Below are positions 48,425 through 59,600 of a stretch of 64,000 nt of DNA, piece after piece. The notes under the pieces are model-generated. The model had not been told where the DNA came from and ran no database searches. It saw only the letters and a program-made list of their open reading frames with translations. This DNA comes from Morella rubra (lineage: Eukaryota; Streptophyta; Magnoliopsida; Fagales; Myricaceae), in contig CM025854.1 of NCBI GenBank assembly GCA_003952965.2, positions 20,072,111 through 20,136,110 on the forward strand. The letters run 5' to 3'. Numbering within the stretch: position 1 is the first letter of the stretch; each line of letters starts with the position of its first letter. A program made the translations under genes and the position numbers.

Positions 48425-50184
48425 TTACCAGAAGAAAAAAAAATAGTTAATCAGCGCCTTTGGCAGACCCTATTTCCTATTATTGCTCTTGTTGATAATT
48501 TTCCTGCAATTAACTTATCTAAATCTGTCACCTGTGTATAACATGATAAAGGTTGCAAAATACATTTATACATTCTGTCTTCCAAGTCATAGCTTTACTT
48601 GTATTTGTTTCAGCTTTCAATTAGAAAATAGTTGGCCTTGAATTTGATCTTCTAATAATGTGCAAAAGAAGCTCATCAAAACAAAAAGATTGGCAAAATG
48701 CAGTCTCCTAAGTTTTCACTTATTAATTTGAGCAAATAATTAGGGTCGAGGTAGGAGAAAATTAAACCCCAGACAACACTTAAAAAACTATACCAATAAC
48801 TCAGATCCAGATACTCTCTACTTTCCCAAAATGGAAGGTATTGCGTCCAACTTGGTCACTGACAGGGCCTGGGCTAGACGTGTGCAAGCTCGGCGTAATG
48901 GGCTAGGCTGTCAGACAAGTTCCACGTGGGCTTTTTGATTGCTTCCTTAACTCCGCCAAAAAGGCACAAAAAAAATATGAGGGTAAAAAAGGAAAAAACG
49001 TGTATTCTCCTGTGGCCCACTCTTGTCATCCAATTAGTTCGTTATTTGTCGTATTTATATTGTTTTGAGCTCTATTGGCTATTGCCATCCAATTAGACTC
49101 CATGGATTCGGTTCTTCAGGCCTGCATGAGCCGAACACGTGAGAACAATTCACTTCCGCGTGCAACGAGAAAGGGTATTTTCGGAATCTTGGTCACATAA
49201 AAATAAGTATTTTTAGCCCCCCCTACTTCTAGTCGTCCCCCTCTTATTTCCCCTCGATAACTAACACTCAACCTCGAAGCGAAAAGAAATTAAAAACCCT
49301 AGAACCGCAAAAGAAATCCCAAAAACAACGACGGCATTTTTTTGTTTTTGTTTTCGCTTCTGCAATTCGTTTTTGCTTTTCTGTTTTCAATTCGTTTCCG
49401 CGTTTTCTCTCTTTTAGATATATCCTTCTCTTTTTGTTGTCGTTTTTTGCTTTCAGGAAACAGAAACTAACCCAGACCCAGTGGAGGCGGAGTTCTGTAG
49501 TCTAGAAATTAGCGAGATTCACCGTATCTTTTGTGTCGGTGCGTTGTATTGGTTTACTGCTTGGCCTTGCTCTAATGTGTGGGTTTTGTGTTGTGAAATT
49601 AGGGTTTCACATACTTGCCGAAGTTTAGGCCTTTTGAGTGTTTCCACCCGCGAATCCACTACTCCTGTGAGTAATCCCAGTTATTTCATCAATGGCTATC
49701 TCTTTTCGTTTTTGGTTCTTAATCTTCGTGTTCGATGTTGGAGCGAATGATGCATGGATAAATTAGGGTTTTTTTTTTTCTCTTTATACCTCTGGCTTTG
49801 TGGTCGGTACTATTTTTGTTTTAATATCTTGCAAATAGTTCCGTTGATGGATTATCCCGGGCTTTTTGGTGCTTTTTGTGCAGCTGGTTTGATTTTTTGC
49901 ATGTGGCGGCAATAATTGAATAATTTGGGGATTTTGTTTTGTGAAGGTTACTAATTGTTGAGACTTTTGGTTCATTGCGTAGGAGATGTTTCTTGCAAAG
50001 GATTTGTGGAAATTGTTTCATTCATGGTTTTCTTATGTTCCCATGTCTGAACCTGGGTAAAACATCGTAAGACTTATTGAAGAAATTTAGTTGCCGCCTA
50101 GTGCTTTTTTATGTCTTCTTTTTTTTGGGGGAAAAAAGAAAAGGGGGGGGGGGGGGAAGGGCCGAGCTTAGTGCTGGTACTTTT

Positions 50185-50388
50185 AACGGAGAATGGGTAT
50201 GATGTCCTTTTGTTGAAATTTTGGGTCTGGCATTGGCTTGTTGTTCTGCCTAATGGCTATTTTCCTGTACCGGAGTTTTTTTCCAACAGAAAATGGGCAT
50301 GATGGCTTTGCTTTTGTTGAAAGTTTGGTTCTGGCATTGGCCTTTTGTTGTGCCTGATGGTTATTTTCCTGTACCTGAGTTATTTTTC
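50185..50388. repeat. Imperfect tandem duplication, about 100 bp
   Basis: Two adjacent copies, about 50185-50284 and 50285-50388, share a 5' GAATGGGTATGATG or GAAAATGGGCATGATG motif, then TTTTGTTGAAA, CTGGCATTGGC, and TATTTTCCTGTACC. They differ at many positions. The repeat is non-coding and lies in the presumed 5' UTR intron of the acinus-like gene. Confidence 0.7.
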
Positions 50389-51034
50389 GTTATTGACGTG
50401 TATTTAACTGTAGAGTGGTGTTATGTGTCTGGTTACCTAGTTTTTTTTTTTTTTTTTAATTTGGTTTCTCATACATGCATGTGTACTTTGCTATTAGGCT
50501 AATTTGTTTAAACTCATATTTTGGCAGAAATGATATGAATCAAAATTTCCCTTTGAAAGAATTTTAAAGTATCTTACGGACTAGAACCCAATTTATATAT
50601 TACAAAACCTGATAGCTTCTAAGATGAACTCACATGGAAGCTTATCAATTTGGCGTGTATATTGTAGGATCTGTAGGCTGAGATACTGGAAAGTAGCTGT
50701 AAGTGAGCCTTTATCCAAATTCCGTGAAGGATTTCTGCTATATTATTCTCCTTTGCCTCTACATGTTAGTAGGTAGCTTGGGCAGTTGTCTATCCTCTTT
50801 GCTGCTCCTTTTGAGTTTGGTTCCAGGTTGCAATGTTTTTGTGACATAAATCAACATTTTTCTCTCAATTGTGTCTTTAGGTCACCATTCCTTGTTTGGT
50901 GCTGGGTGTAAACTCTCTCTTGTTTTATGTGTTGCTAAAGTTGTTTTTGGTTGTGTTATTCTTAGGTGGCTGATTGTGTATCAATTCTAATGTTTTTATT
51001 GGGGTTGTGAAGGGGGGAGCTTTAGTTGGAAAAG

Positions 51035-54000
51035 ATGTCGTCGCCGTATCCAATTCTTGGCAATCGACCAATTGATCAATGGAAGGTTACGGAGCTGAAA
51101 GAGGAACTTAAGAGAAGGAAATTGACGACCAAGGGGTTGAAAGATGATTTGATCAGACGTCTGGATGAATCTCTTCGTATTGAAATGGAGAATGCTAGAA
51201 AGGAATCGAATAATGGTTTTGATTGTGAACCGGTAGTTGGGGCAGGACCACAACCAGTAGTTGGGGCAGGACCGCAACCCATATTTGGAGCAGGACCCCA
51301 ACCCGTAGCTGGAGTGATACCCCAACCCGTGCTGGAGTGATACCCCAACCCGTAGTTGGAGTGATACCCCAACCCGTAGCTGGAGAGATACCCCAACCTG
51401 AAGTTGGAGCAGGCCCCCAATTTGCTGTTGGACAAAAAGATGCACATACTGTGCCGGTTGCTGCAGACACAGCTAAAGATATTGCAGATTGTAGTCATAA
51501 CAAGAACGAGAATCCAGATAATGTTATGGTTCAAGTTGATATTAATGATAGTGTGGCTGCTGTGGATCAAGAGAAAGTTGAGGAAGGTAGCTTACTTGGT
51601 GGTACTGACAGGGTGGAGGAGCAGCTGGTTGTTCATACCACTACTGTCGAAACCGTCACCGAAGTTACTGAAACTGAAGTTACTGAAACTGTGGTATCTG
51701 AAGTATCATTGAGTGGGTATGAGTTGGAGAGTATTGAAACTGAAAGGGGGAATGAAAATTCAAATCGTCAGCTGGATAATGAGGATTTAAAGCCCCAGAT
51801 GGATAATGAGAATTCACAGCTCCAGCTTGAGAATGAGGGTTCAAAGCCCCAGCTTGAGAATGAGGGTTCAAAGCCCCAGCTTGAGAATCAGGGTTTGAAG
51901 CCTCCACCTGAGGGTGTCATGCTCGACCGTTCTACTCCGGACTACCAGGTATCTGAGGTCAGCCCTATTTTAGGGTCTCAAGTAAAATGTGATTCTATTT
52001 CTACTGATTCTGTATCAATTAATGAAAAGCTTGAACTAAAGGATAATATAATTACTGATAATGTCAAATTAGAACTAGATGTTGTTAAGCCTGAGATGGT
52101 GGAACCATCATCCAGCAATGTTGTACCGGTTGGTGGCGAATCACATCCGCTGGATGTTGAAGAGCCATATGAGAAGAAGGCATCTGATGAAGGGAAAGAT
52201 GACAAAAATGCTACGGATGCAGACATAAGCAAGAAAATTGATAGTACAGATATAGGGTACTCTGAAAAGTTAAATTTAGATCGGAGTTCTGGTGATGATT
52301 CCATGGAAGAGGATGTGATGGAGAGTAAGCAAATTGATTGGAAGTATAATTCTGAAGAAGTTGAAAAACATAGTGGGAAAGGTGGAGTACCTTTTGTGAA
52401 GGAGGAAACTCATATTGCTGTTCTTGGGGATGCTTTATCTGCTGAAGAAAAGGATGTCCATGTTGAGAATGAGAATCGTCCAGCTCCACCTGCTGAGAAA
52501 AGAAAACTTAGTGGTAAGAGTTGGATGCCAAGGGTCTTCTGTAATCCATTTCATGCTTTTGTTAACGTACCTATTGTGTGCAAGTTTTACAGCCAAGATG
52601 TAATCTTTGTTTCTTTGCTTTCTGTATATTGTGGTCTCTTTGTTTTCGCTTCTTTTGTAAAACATGTGCAATCTCTGTTTTGTGGTATATGAACCGAACT
52701 CTGAACCTTCCTTCCAAGTGGGTTAGGTCTTCATGGTTGAAGCAGCCAGCAGTTAAGACAATCACAAAACATTTTTGTAATTTGGAGAAAAATTTCCGAT
52801 AATTAGGTGAGGGACAGAAAACATAGGAAACTCCCGGATGTATGATGTCAAGATGTTGAGCCTTCAATACAGAGCTGTTTAAGATCTTCAGTAGATGATA
52901 GGTGTGGAAAAACAGGCATTTGAATTAGCTTCCACCCGGCCATTGCAAAATGTTTGCTGTGATAATTTTGAGGAAAGAGTTTCTGAAGCTAAACTCTTGA
53001 AAAGTGAATTGACATAAACCTATGAAGAGGCCTCAACTCTATGGAAACTTTAACTTCATATTAGTAAAGCACTTTGGAAGTGTCATGCCACTTTGCCTGG
53101 CTTTCCACACCCTTTTTATGTTGCTACTGCTTTGGTAACCTTTTGGGCTATCGGTGATGAGTTTTCTTTGTCTATCTTGCTTTGTTGTTTAGCCTGAAAA
53201 AGTGTGTTTCCTTGATATATGATTTCAGATTGAATTGACTGTTGAATTCTCGATCTATTTATACATTCAATTAAATTTTCTTGTGGCCATTGTTTTATTA
53301 TGAGGTTTGTATACAGATCAAGCAGTAAGTAATGAGCCAATCAAGAGGCAACGCAGGTGGAATTCTGAAGGCCTGAAAGTTCCAGAGCCTCAGAGCACGA
53401 CCTCTACACCTTCCACCACACCCAAGGACACCTTCCAGTTTACTGGTTTGAAGCGCAATTTATCTAGATCAGACTCTACAAATAGTGACAGTACGCCCAA
53501 GGAACGTGTTGGTGAGTTATTGCTTGCTTCTGATTTTGGAATTTTTTAATGATAGTTGATTAATATCTAAGTAGTCTTCCTTTTATTTATGGACAGTTCC
53601 ACCACCGCAAAAGGCTCCAACTAATTCTCTCAGAATTGATCGATTCCTGCGTCCCTTTACCTTGAAAGCAGTGCAAGAACTTCTGGGCAAAACTGGAAGT
53701 GTCACTAGTTTCTGGATGGACCACATCAAGACCCATTGCTATGTTACTGTAAGTCTATCCTTCCTCTCTGCAGTATACTTGAGCAGGCGGTCACAATAGC
53801 ACACAAGAGCACTTGTCCAAATCTTGTTGGGGTAGTGAGCCACAATGATGGGATAGCCTTTCCCTACTCAAAAAGCCTCCCCTGTATTATCTTTCGAATT
53901 GGGAGAGGTGCTTTTAGGCTACAGAGAGCTATGCTTTTGGTGGTCAATATAGACATTCTATGTAATGTAAATCTGGGACTGCGCACTCCAAAAGAAAACT

Positions 54001-54557
54001 GTTTTCAGGTCCATCTTGTTTTTTTGGGCATGATGCACCTTGTATCAATCTATTAATTCTAACCCAACTGTCTGGTAACTTTCACGATGCAGTACTCATC
54101 AGTGGAAGAAGCAATAGAGACAAGGAATGCTGTGTATAACTTGCAATGGCCTCCAAATGGTGGGCGCCTGCTTGCGGCTGAGTTTGTTGATTCTCTGGAA
54201 GTGAAAATGCGGGTTGAGTCTCCTCAGACTCCAGCTGTGCCTGCCAGTACTGGTCCTATTGTTCCTCCGGCCCCACCCACCCCACAGCCCCAGCCCTCAC
54301 CCCGTCAACACAGGCAGCAGCTTCCACCTCCACCTCCTCTCCCACCTCCGCCACCTTTGGCTAACCCACCTCAGTCAAGAGAGCGGGTTCATCTTCCGCC
54401 CCCACCTCCGCTTCCAGAGAAAGTTGACCCACCCATCGTCACTTTGGATGATCTGTTTCGAAAAACCAAAGCAACGCCTCGGATCTACTATTTACCATTG
54501 TCAGAAGAGCAAGTGGCAGCAAAACTTGCATCGCATGGAAAAAACACCAAGCAGTAG
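51035..54557 (+). CDS. SAP-domain acinus-like splicing factor, one frameshift in exon 1
   Basis: Acinus is a nuclear RNA-binding scaffold that joins RNPS1/SR45-type proteins and SAP18 in the ASAP complex, acting in splicing and transcriptional control. Exons: 51035-52513, 53317-53511, 53597-53748, 54093-54557. A SAP DNA-binding motif lies at residues about 13-47 (WKVTELKEELKRRKLTTKGL). Next come PQPVxGxx repeats, a long acidic Glu/Asp/Val-rich region, a KRQRRWN basic motif, and an RRM-like fold starting LRIDRFLRPFTLKAVQELL. A Pro-rich stretch and the RNPS1/SAP18-binding motif (DDLFRKTKATPRIYYLPLSE) close the protein. One base is missing near 51330: the frame ends at TGA just after PQPVLE, and the rest continues in the neighbouring frame. 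With that base counted, the exons total 2292 nt, 763 residues. As I recall, the Arabidopsis match is At4g39680. A start codon inside the second frame is also possible but would lose the SAP domain. Confidence 0.9.
51231..51420 (+). repeat. 24-bp coding minisatellite (PQPVxGxx)
   Basis: About eight units of 24 bp encode an octapeptide of the form PQPV-V/A-G-A/V/E-G/I. Early units end in GAG (Gly-Ala-Gly) and later ones in GVI or GEI. The fifth unit is 23 bp: it reads CCCGTGCTGG where its neighbours read CCCGTAGCTGG, and this causes the frameshift in the host gene. Such repeats change length easily between alleles. Confidence 0.9.
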
Positions 54558-55282
54558 GGGACCAGGCTATAACTTTTCCCTAGCTGCTGAATGGATTTTG
54601 TTATGGGTTGGTCAGGAAGTTAGGTAACGGTAAGAAAGTATCATGTGAATGCATCTTTGCAGGTCTGCAGGTGTTGCTTGTAGGAAGGAACTGTTCCAGC
54701 CAAGCAGAAGGATCCAGTTCGTAGATGGGTTTGGGTGTTTGCGAGGATTGCTTTGGGTTGAGACTCAGTTTCGGGTAGTGTTAGAATACTTCAAATTTAG
54801 AGCTCTCTTTGCGTGGACTTATTTGCCTTCCGTGGCATCTTGTTTACCTGTTGAACCAGAGTTCCTATTCTGTAAACTGGAATCGTTAGTAGAATTTCGA
54901 TTGGATTATGTTTTGTTTATAAACTTTCAGATATGGTCTGAGGTTGAGGATCTCAAATCTCGATGCTGATTGGTGATCCCATGTTTCGTCTGTTCAAAGT
55001 GCTCTTCTTGTTTTCTTCATTCTCCTTGTGTATACTGTTTTTGCGTTTGGAATTTCCGGTTACGTGTAGGTGATGGACAATCTTGGCCTCGGAGCTTACC
55101 AAAAGAGCTATTATCATTACAATTTTTTTTTTTTACTATTTTTTTTTACTCACTTTTTTACTGACTTTTATCATTTTTTTTCTTCACTTATTTATTAATT
55201 ATTAAAATTTTATTAAAATTTTGTTCTCAAATGCTATGTAAATATTCTCAATAAAAGAAAAGCATAGAGGGTTGTACCATTT

Positions 55283-55501
55283 CTCTACTTTAATACGTGG
55301 ATATTCGAGTAAAATTTTATAATTTAGAGAGAAATAATAAAAATTGTTTATTTTCTATCTGCAATCTTTGTGTTCAAAGAAAAGGATCATCTCTACTTTA
55401 ATACGTGGATATTCGAGTAAAATTTTATAATTTAGAGAGAAATAATAAAAACTTTGTTTATTTTCTATCTGCAATTTTTGTGTTCAAAGAAAAGGATCAT
55501 C
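55283..55501. repeat. 108-bp tandem duplication
   Basis: Two nearly identical copies start at CTCTACTTTAATACGTGG (55283 and 55391) and end at AAGAAAAGGATCATC. They differ by a two- to three-base indel and a C/T change. The repeat is non-coding and AT-rich. The high identity suggests a recent duplication. Confidence 0.9.
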
Positions 55502-55564
55502 AAATACGCACCTCAAAGATATGGGCTCATTTTTTATATTTCTTTATTTTTGGATGATTTCGGT

Positions 55565-55769
55565 AGTGTTCGGATGTAAAAATTTTGAGGTGATGAAAAT
55601 TTTAAGGTATTAGAGTTAGTGAAAAAGGTTAAGAAAAAGATTATTAAAATTAATTTTTTATATTTATTTGGAATAAAAATAATGATTTAATGGAGAGAGA
55701 TAGAATTTTAGAGAGTTATTTTATTAAAGTGAAAGTTTTAGAGAGTAAAAATATTAGACAGTGAACACT
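55565..55769 (+). mobile_element. AT-rich MITE, family M1, copy 4
   Basis: The ends share AGTGTTC as an inverted repeat (55565-55571 against GAACACT at 55763-55769), with AAAATTTT or AAATATT just inside. The interior has the family core, a GTTAGTGAAAAAGGTTAAGA block and an AATGATTTAATGGAGAGAG block like the other copies. It is diverged and non-coding. Confidence 0.6.
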
Positions 55770-56687
55770 TCGAAAAGAATAAAAAAAAGAAAAGATTAAA
55801 CCAGTTGCATATTTGGATGTTCACTTTTTTTCAATAAATCAACCGATTAGTCCTTATTTTCTTAAATTTCTCGATTCAAATAGGTGGCTTTTTTGTCTCT
55901 GTTTTTTTTTTTTTAAATATATAATTATTCTTTATTTTCTTATATTCATCGATCCAGGCCAGTTGGTGTTTTTGTTTTTCTCCTTTTTTAAAATTTTTTT
56001 AATTAATGTAGGTGACGATTAGAGCACATTGTACATTTAGACAACTCTCTCTCTTCTCCTATGGTTTTGCGCCAAATGGACCGATATTAGACCCAGAGCT
56101 AACACACCTCTCTTTCTCTCTCGCTTTCTGGCCCTCTTCCTCTGCAACTCTCTGCAATCTCCTCTCTCAATACCTCTCATTTTCTTACAAAACGTTTCTC
56201 TCGTTTCTTCTCTGCAAAAAAGGGAACTTTTTTAGGGTTTCACAAATCCAATAACAGGTCTTATTTACAGCGGACAATTCATTCCCAATCCTTTTGGCCT
56301 CTCTGTCACCGTGTAGCTCCCTTGATTTGCTCAAACGCTGTTGTTCCATTCTGTCCTCTTTCTCCAGCGCTGGTTTTCGTCCTCCAGGCTCCAGCACATG
56401 ACTTTTCATCAATTAGTCGTCCAGTTCTCCTCGCTCAAGAAAGTGTTTATTGAAAGGCCTCCTTTTTATCCAATTGAAGCTTGTTTTCGGTGGCGCCGCA
56501 GAATTTAGGCTTTAAAGCTTTGAACTTTTACAAGCGTGCTTGAATTTAAGTGTCGGACGCTTGAGATTTTGAATTTCAGGTTTGCTGTTCGAGTGCTTCG
56601 GAGGATCTGTCCGATTGAAGTGCTTTAGGTTTTTTCTAAAACTACTGTATCAGTGGGAGGTGCAAGAGAAGCGGTGGTTGAGGTGGG

Positions 56688-59600
56688 ATGAATAGTGTAT
56701 TCAGTGAGCAGATACTTGCAGATAAGCTCTCCAAGCTCAACAGCACCCAGCAGTGCATTGAAAGTATCCTTTTTCTCTTGTTCGATTCAGTTTTATTTGT
56801 TTGCTTTTTCTTAAGCTTTGTAACCAAATGAACATGTTCCATTCTTTGTGTGGCATAAAAATGGGGGCCAATGGGTTTGTATGGTATGCGCGTGTTTTTT
56901 TTTGTTTTATCTTTCTTTTGTCATAAATGATGCAATTAGTAGTTCTTAGTGTGATTGGGTTTGCAGTGGCTTAAAATGTTTGGTTTATGATGAAAGCCAA
57001 CAGTTTATGTTATTGGTAACTTGCGTGTCCTGGCAGTATGGCACGCTTGACAGTAGTAAAATGCATTGTTTGTTAAAAATAGCTGATACATTTTCAAACT
57101 GTAAACAGCATGATTGTATTAATTGGAGCCTAATGGATAGTACAAGTTCATCTCCGCGACTTTTCCTGTATGGTTGATAAATTTTATGCAAATAGGGTAT
57201 ATCAATGACTTAACACCACCGTGGTATATTCTGTGTTAAGCAAATGACACATGTGTTTTGTATCTCATATGGTGTTTTGTCTTGACATTTTTTATATAGC
57301 TTTGTCACATTGGTGCATATTTCATCGGAGCAAAGCAGAACTGGTCGTTGCAACATGGGATAAACAGTTTCACAGTTCACAGATGGTTCAGAAAGTTCCT
57401 CTTTTGTATCTTGCCAATGACATCCTACAGAACAGCAAGCGGAAAGGAAATGAATTTGTTACTGAGTTTTGGAAGGTTCTTCCGTCTGCACTCAAAGACG
57501 TTCTTGAGAAAGGGGATGAAACTGGAAAAAATGTGGTGTCTAGATTGGTATAGCTGATTTGTTCTATTTAAATTTCAAGAGCTGATGACATTTTCCATTC
57601 ACTGTCTCACGTATTAAACTAATGCTTGTAGGTTGCTATCTGGGAAGAAAGGAGAGTATTTGGTTCCCGGACACGTAGCCTCAAAGATGTAATGCTTGGA
57701 GAAGAAGTTCCTCAACCATTGGAGTTTAGCAAAAAACGTTCCCGGTCAGTCAGAATTGTAAAAAGAGATTCACGCTCTATTAGAACGGTTTGAACAAGAG
57801 CCTTATCTTCTTTCATTTCTTTTTCACTGCCTTCTTGTTTTTCAGAAGTTCCATATTCTTCTTCTATTTTTCTCTGCGTGTCTGGAGATGTATCTCACTA
57901 GTATTGTACTACACTGGAAACCAGAAATTGACCATTGGAAGTATGGCTGAAAAGATAGTGTCGGCATTCCACTTGGTGCTCAGTGAACATGCCAATCAAG
58001 ATGCAGAAATGAGTAAATGCAAGTCTGCAGTTCACCGTGTGAGGAAGATGGAGAAAGATGTTGATATTGCTTGTCAAAATGGTGAGCCATCTAAAATGTT
58101 GATTGGAGTGCTGGTTTGCAAATAATTTCTTTTGACTTTTTTTATAATGTAATTTTCCTAGAAGATGTTTTGAGGGTATCTAAAGTTTGCTTTCTTTGTT
58201 CCTCAGCAAAGGACCCAAAGCGGAAAACTCTGTCCAAAGAAATGGAGGAGATGGAAAATATTTTGAAGCAGTGTATCGAAAAACTTGAATCAATCGAAGC
58301 AAGTAGAGTAGCACTTGTATCTCAGTTAAAAGAAGCTTTGCATGAGCAGGTACCTGATCATAACACCATTTTTTAATATCTAATGAGTTTTATTTTTGTT
58401 GTTAATTATGGAACATGTCAAATGGTTGGCAATAAGTTTGTTATTATATGCAACGGTTGAAAATTCTACAAAATCACTGTGCTTTCTGACTGAATTTTTT
58501 CTAGGAATCCGAATTGGAGATTGTCCGAACTCAGATGCAGGTATGTGCGCTAAATCAGAGTATATTTTTTGTCTTGGTTTTATATGCTCTTACAGAGTAT
58601 AGAAAGTTTAATTCTTTTTGACACTATATATGGTGATGAAATCAATTGATAATGTTCAAATAATTGAGAAGTGTTACTTTTGGCTTAGTTTCCTTCAAGC
58701 CAAAATATTGTGTCGTTTGTTAACCTATGTTAAAGTAGTATGGAGTTTAAGTCCTGTGTTCGAGTTGTTCCTAACATGCCCTGTTAGAAGGGAAAGAAAG
58801 CGAAAAAGAAAGGAATACAGTAATTTAAGTCTGAATTCTTATCATAATATGAAGTTAAAATCTCACGGTAATATCACAGCATACAGTAAATTCTGGTCAT
58901 TTATCTTGGATATGGTTTTGTTTGCCAAAGTGGAACTCTTTGCCTCGTCAGAGTTGGTCCACAGAAGCCATGTTCGTGACCTTCTTATTGGCGTGCTTAT
59001 TTCTCTAGTCTATTCATCTCATTGTAACCTTTTAGAAGTTCAAGTAGCCCATGGGCTCCCATGTACCCAGGTGGTTAGATCCCATTGTGTTACTCCTGGA
59101 TTAATATCACTGGGGCAACAGATGTTGTTGATTCAGGTTCAAGTACATGATGAAGTTTCCTTGAGTTCTTAGGGTTTAAATGTCTGTTGGATGAAATTCC
59201 TCTTGGACTGTATTCCCAAAGTTACTGATCTCAAGCTGATTCTAGGGTCCTTTTGTAAGAATCTTGAAGCTGATAGTGGCTCATCATGCACATCAATTAA
59301 CTTGGGCACATGGAAATGTTTGACACAGTCTGAGAAGTTGCTTGTCCAGGCCTCATTTGTTGAAAGGGGAATATGGCTTCTTTTCTTTTCTTTTGGGTGG
59401 GGGCAAATAGAGAGAAAGAGGAGGGAAAGAGAAAAGAAAGAAAAAAAAGGGGGGGGAGGGGCGCAGTTCAGTAAGTTGATCACTCCAAGAGCATTATGCT
59501 CAAACCGCTGACTTGCCAGGTCCTCCTGCCTGTGAAAATGCAAGTATTCCATCTTCGTAAGAAGTAATGAATTGACTTGGTCATCTAATATATGCCACCA

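Larger units (their letters stand above)
47982..51034. other. Spacer and 5' leader between TSR3 and the acinus-like gene
   Basis: The left part holds the TSR3 3' flank and a U6-like pseudogene (48311-48424). The acinus-like transcript probably starts near 49260. AAACCCTAG near 49296 is a telo-box of the kind common in plant housekeeping promoters. A 5' UTR intron probably runs from a GTGAGT donor near 49668 to just before 51034. Within this intron are an imperfect tandem duplication (50185-50388), a G run at about 50142-50156 and a T run near 50440. No other gene was recognised. Confidence 0.5.
54558..56687. other. Spacer between the acinus-like and CID genes
   Basis: The left third is probably the acinus 3' UTR and flank. 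The centre has a T-rich stretch (55117-55185), a 108-bp tandem repeat and a MITE. The right part, from about 56090, is CT-rich and then carries TTTAGGGTTTC near 56233, a telo-box in reverse, so it is probably the CID promoter and 5' UTR. No gene was recognised. Confidence 0.55.

Noticed and set aside
49481-49750. 89-codon frame before the acinus gene
   Set aside because: It lies in the probable 5' UTR and intron and has no family match; the SAP-domain start at 51035 fits homologues.
51076-51570. Minus-strand frames rich in GWG or GLGSC repeats opposite the acinus minisatellite
   Set aside because: They are the reverse reading of the 24-bp repeat, which always gives open repetitive frames.
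58618-59172. 184-codon plus-strand frame in CID intron 6
   Set aside because: No recognised domain, and homologous proteins continue directly from exon 6 to exon 7.
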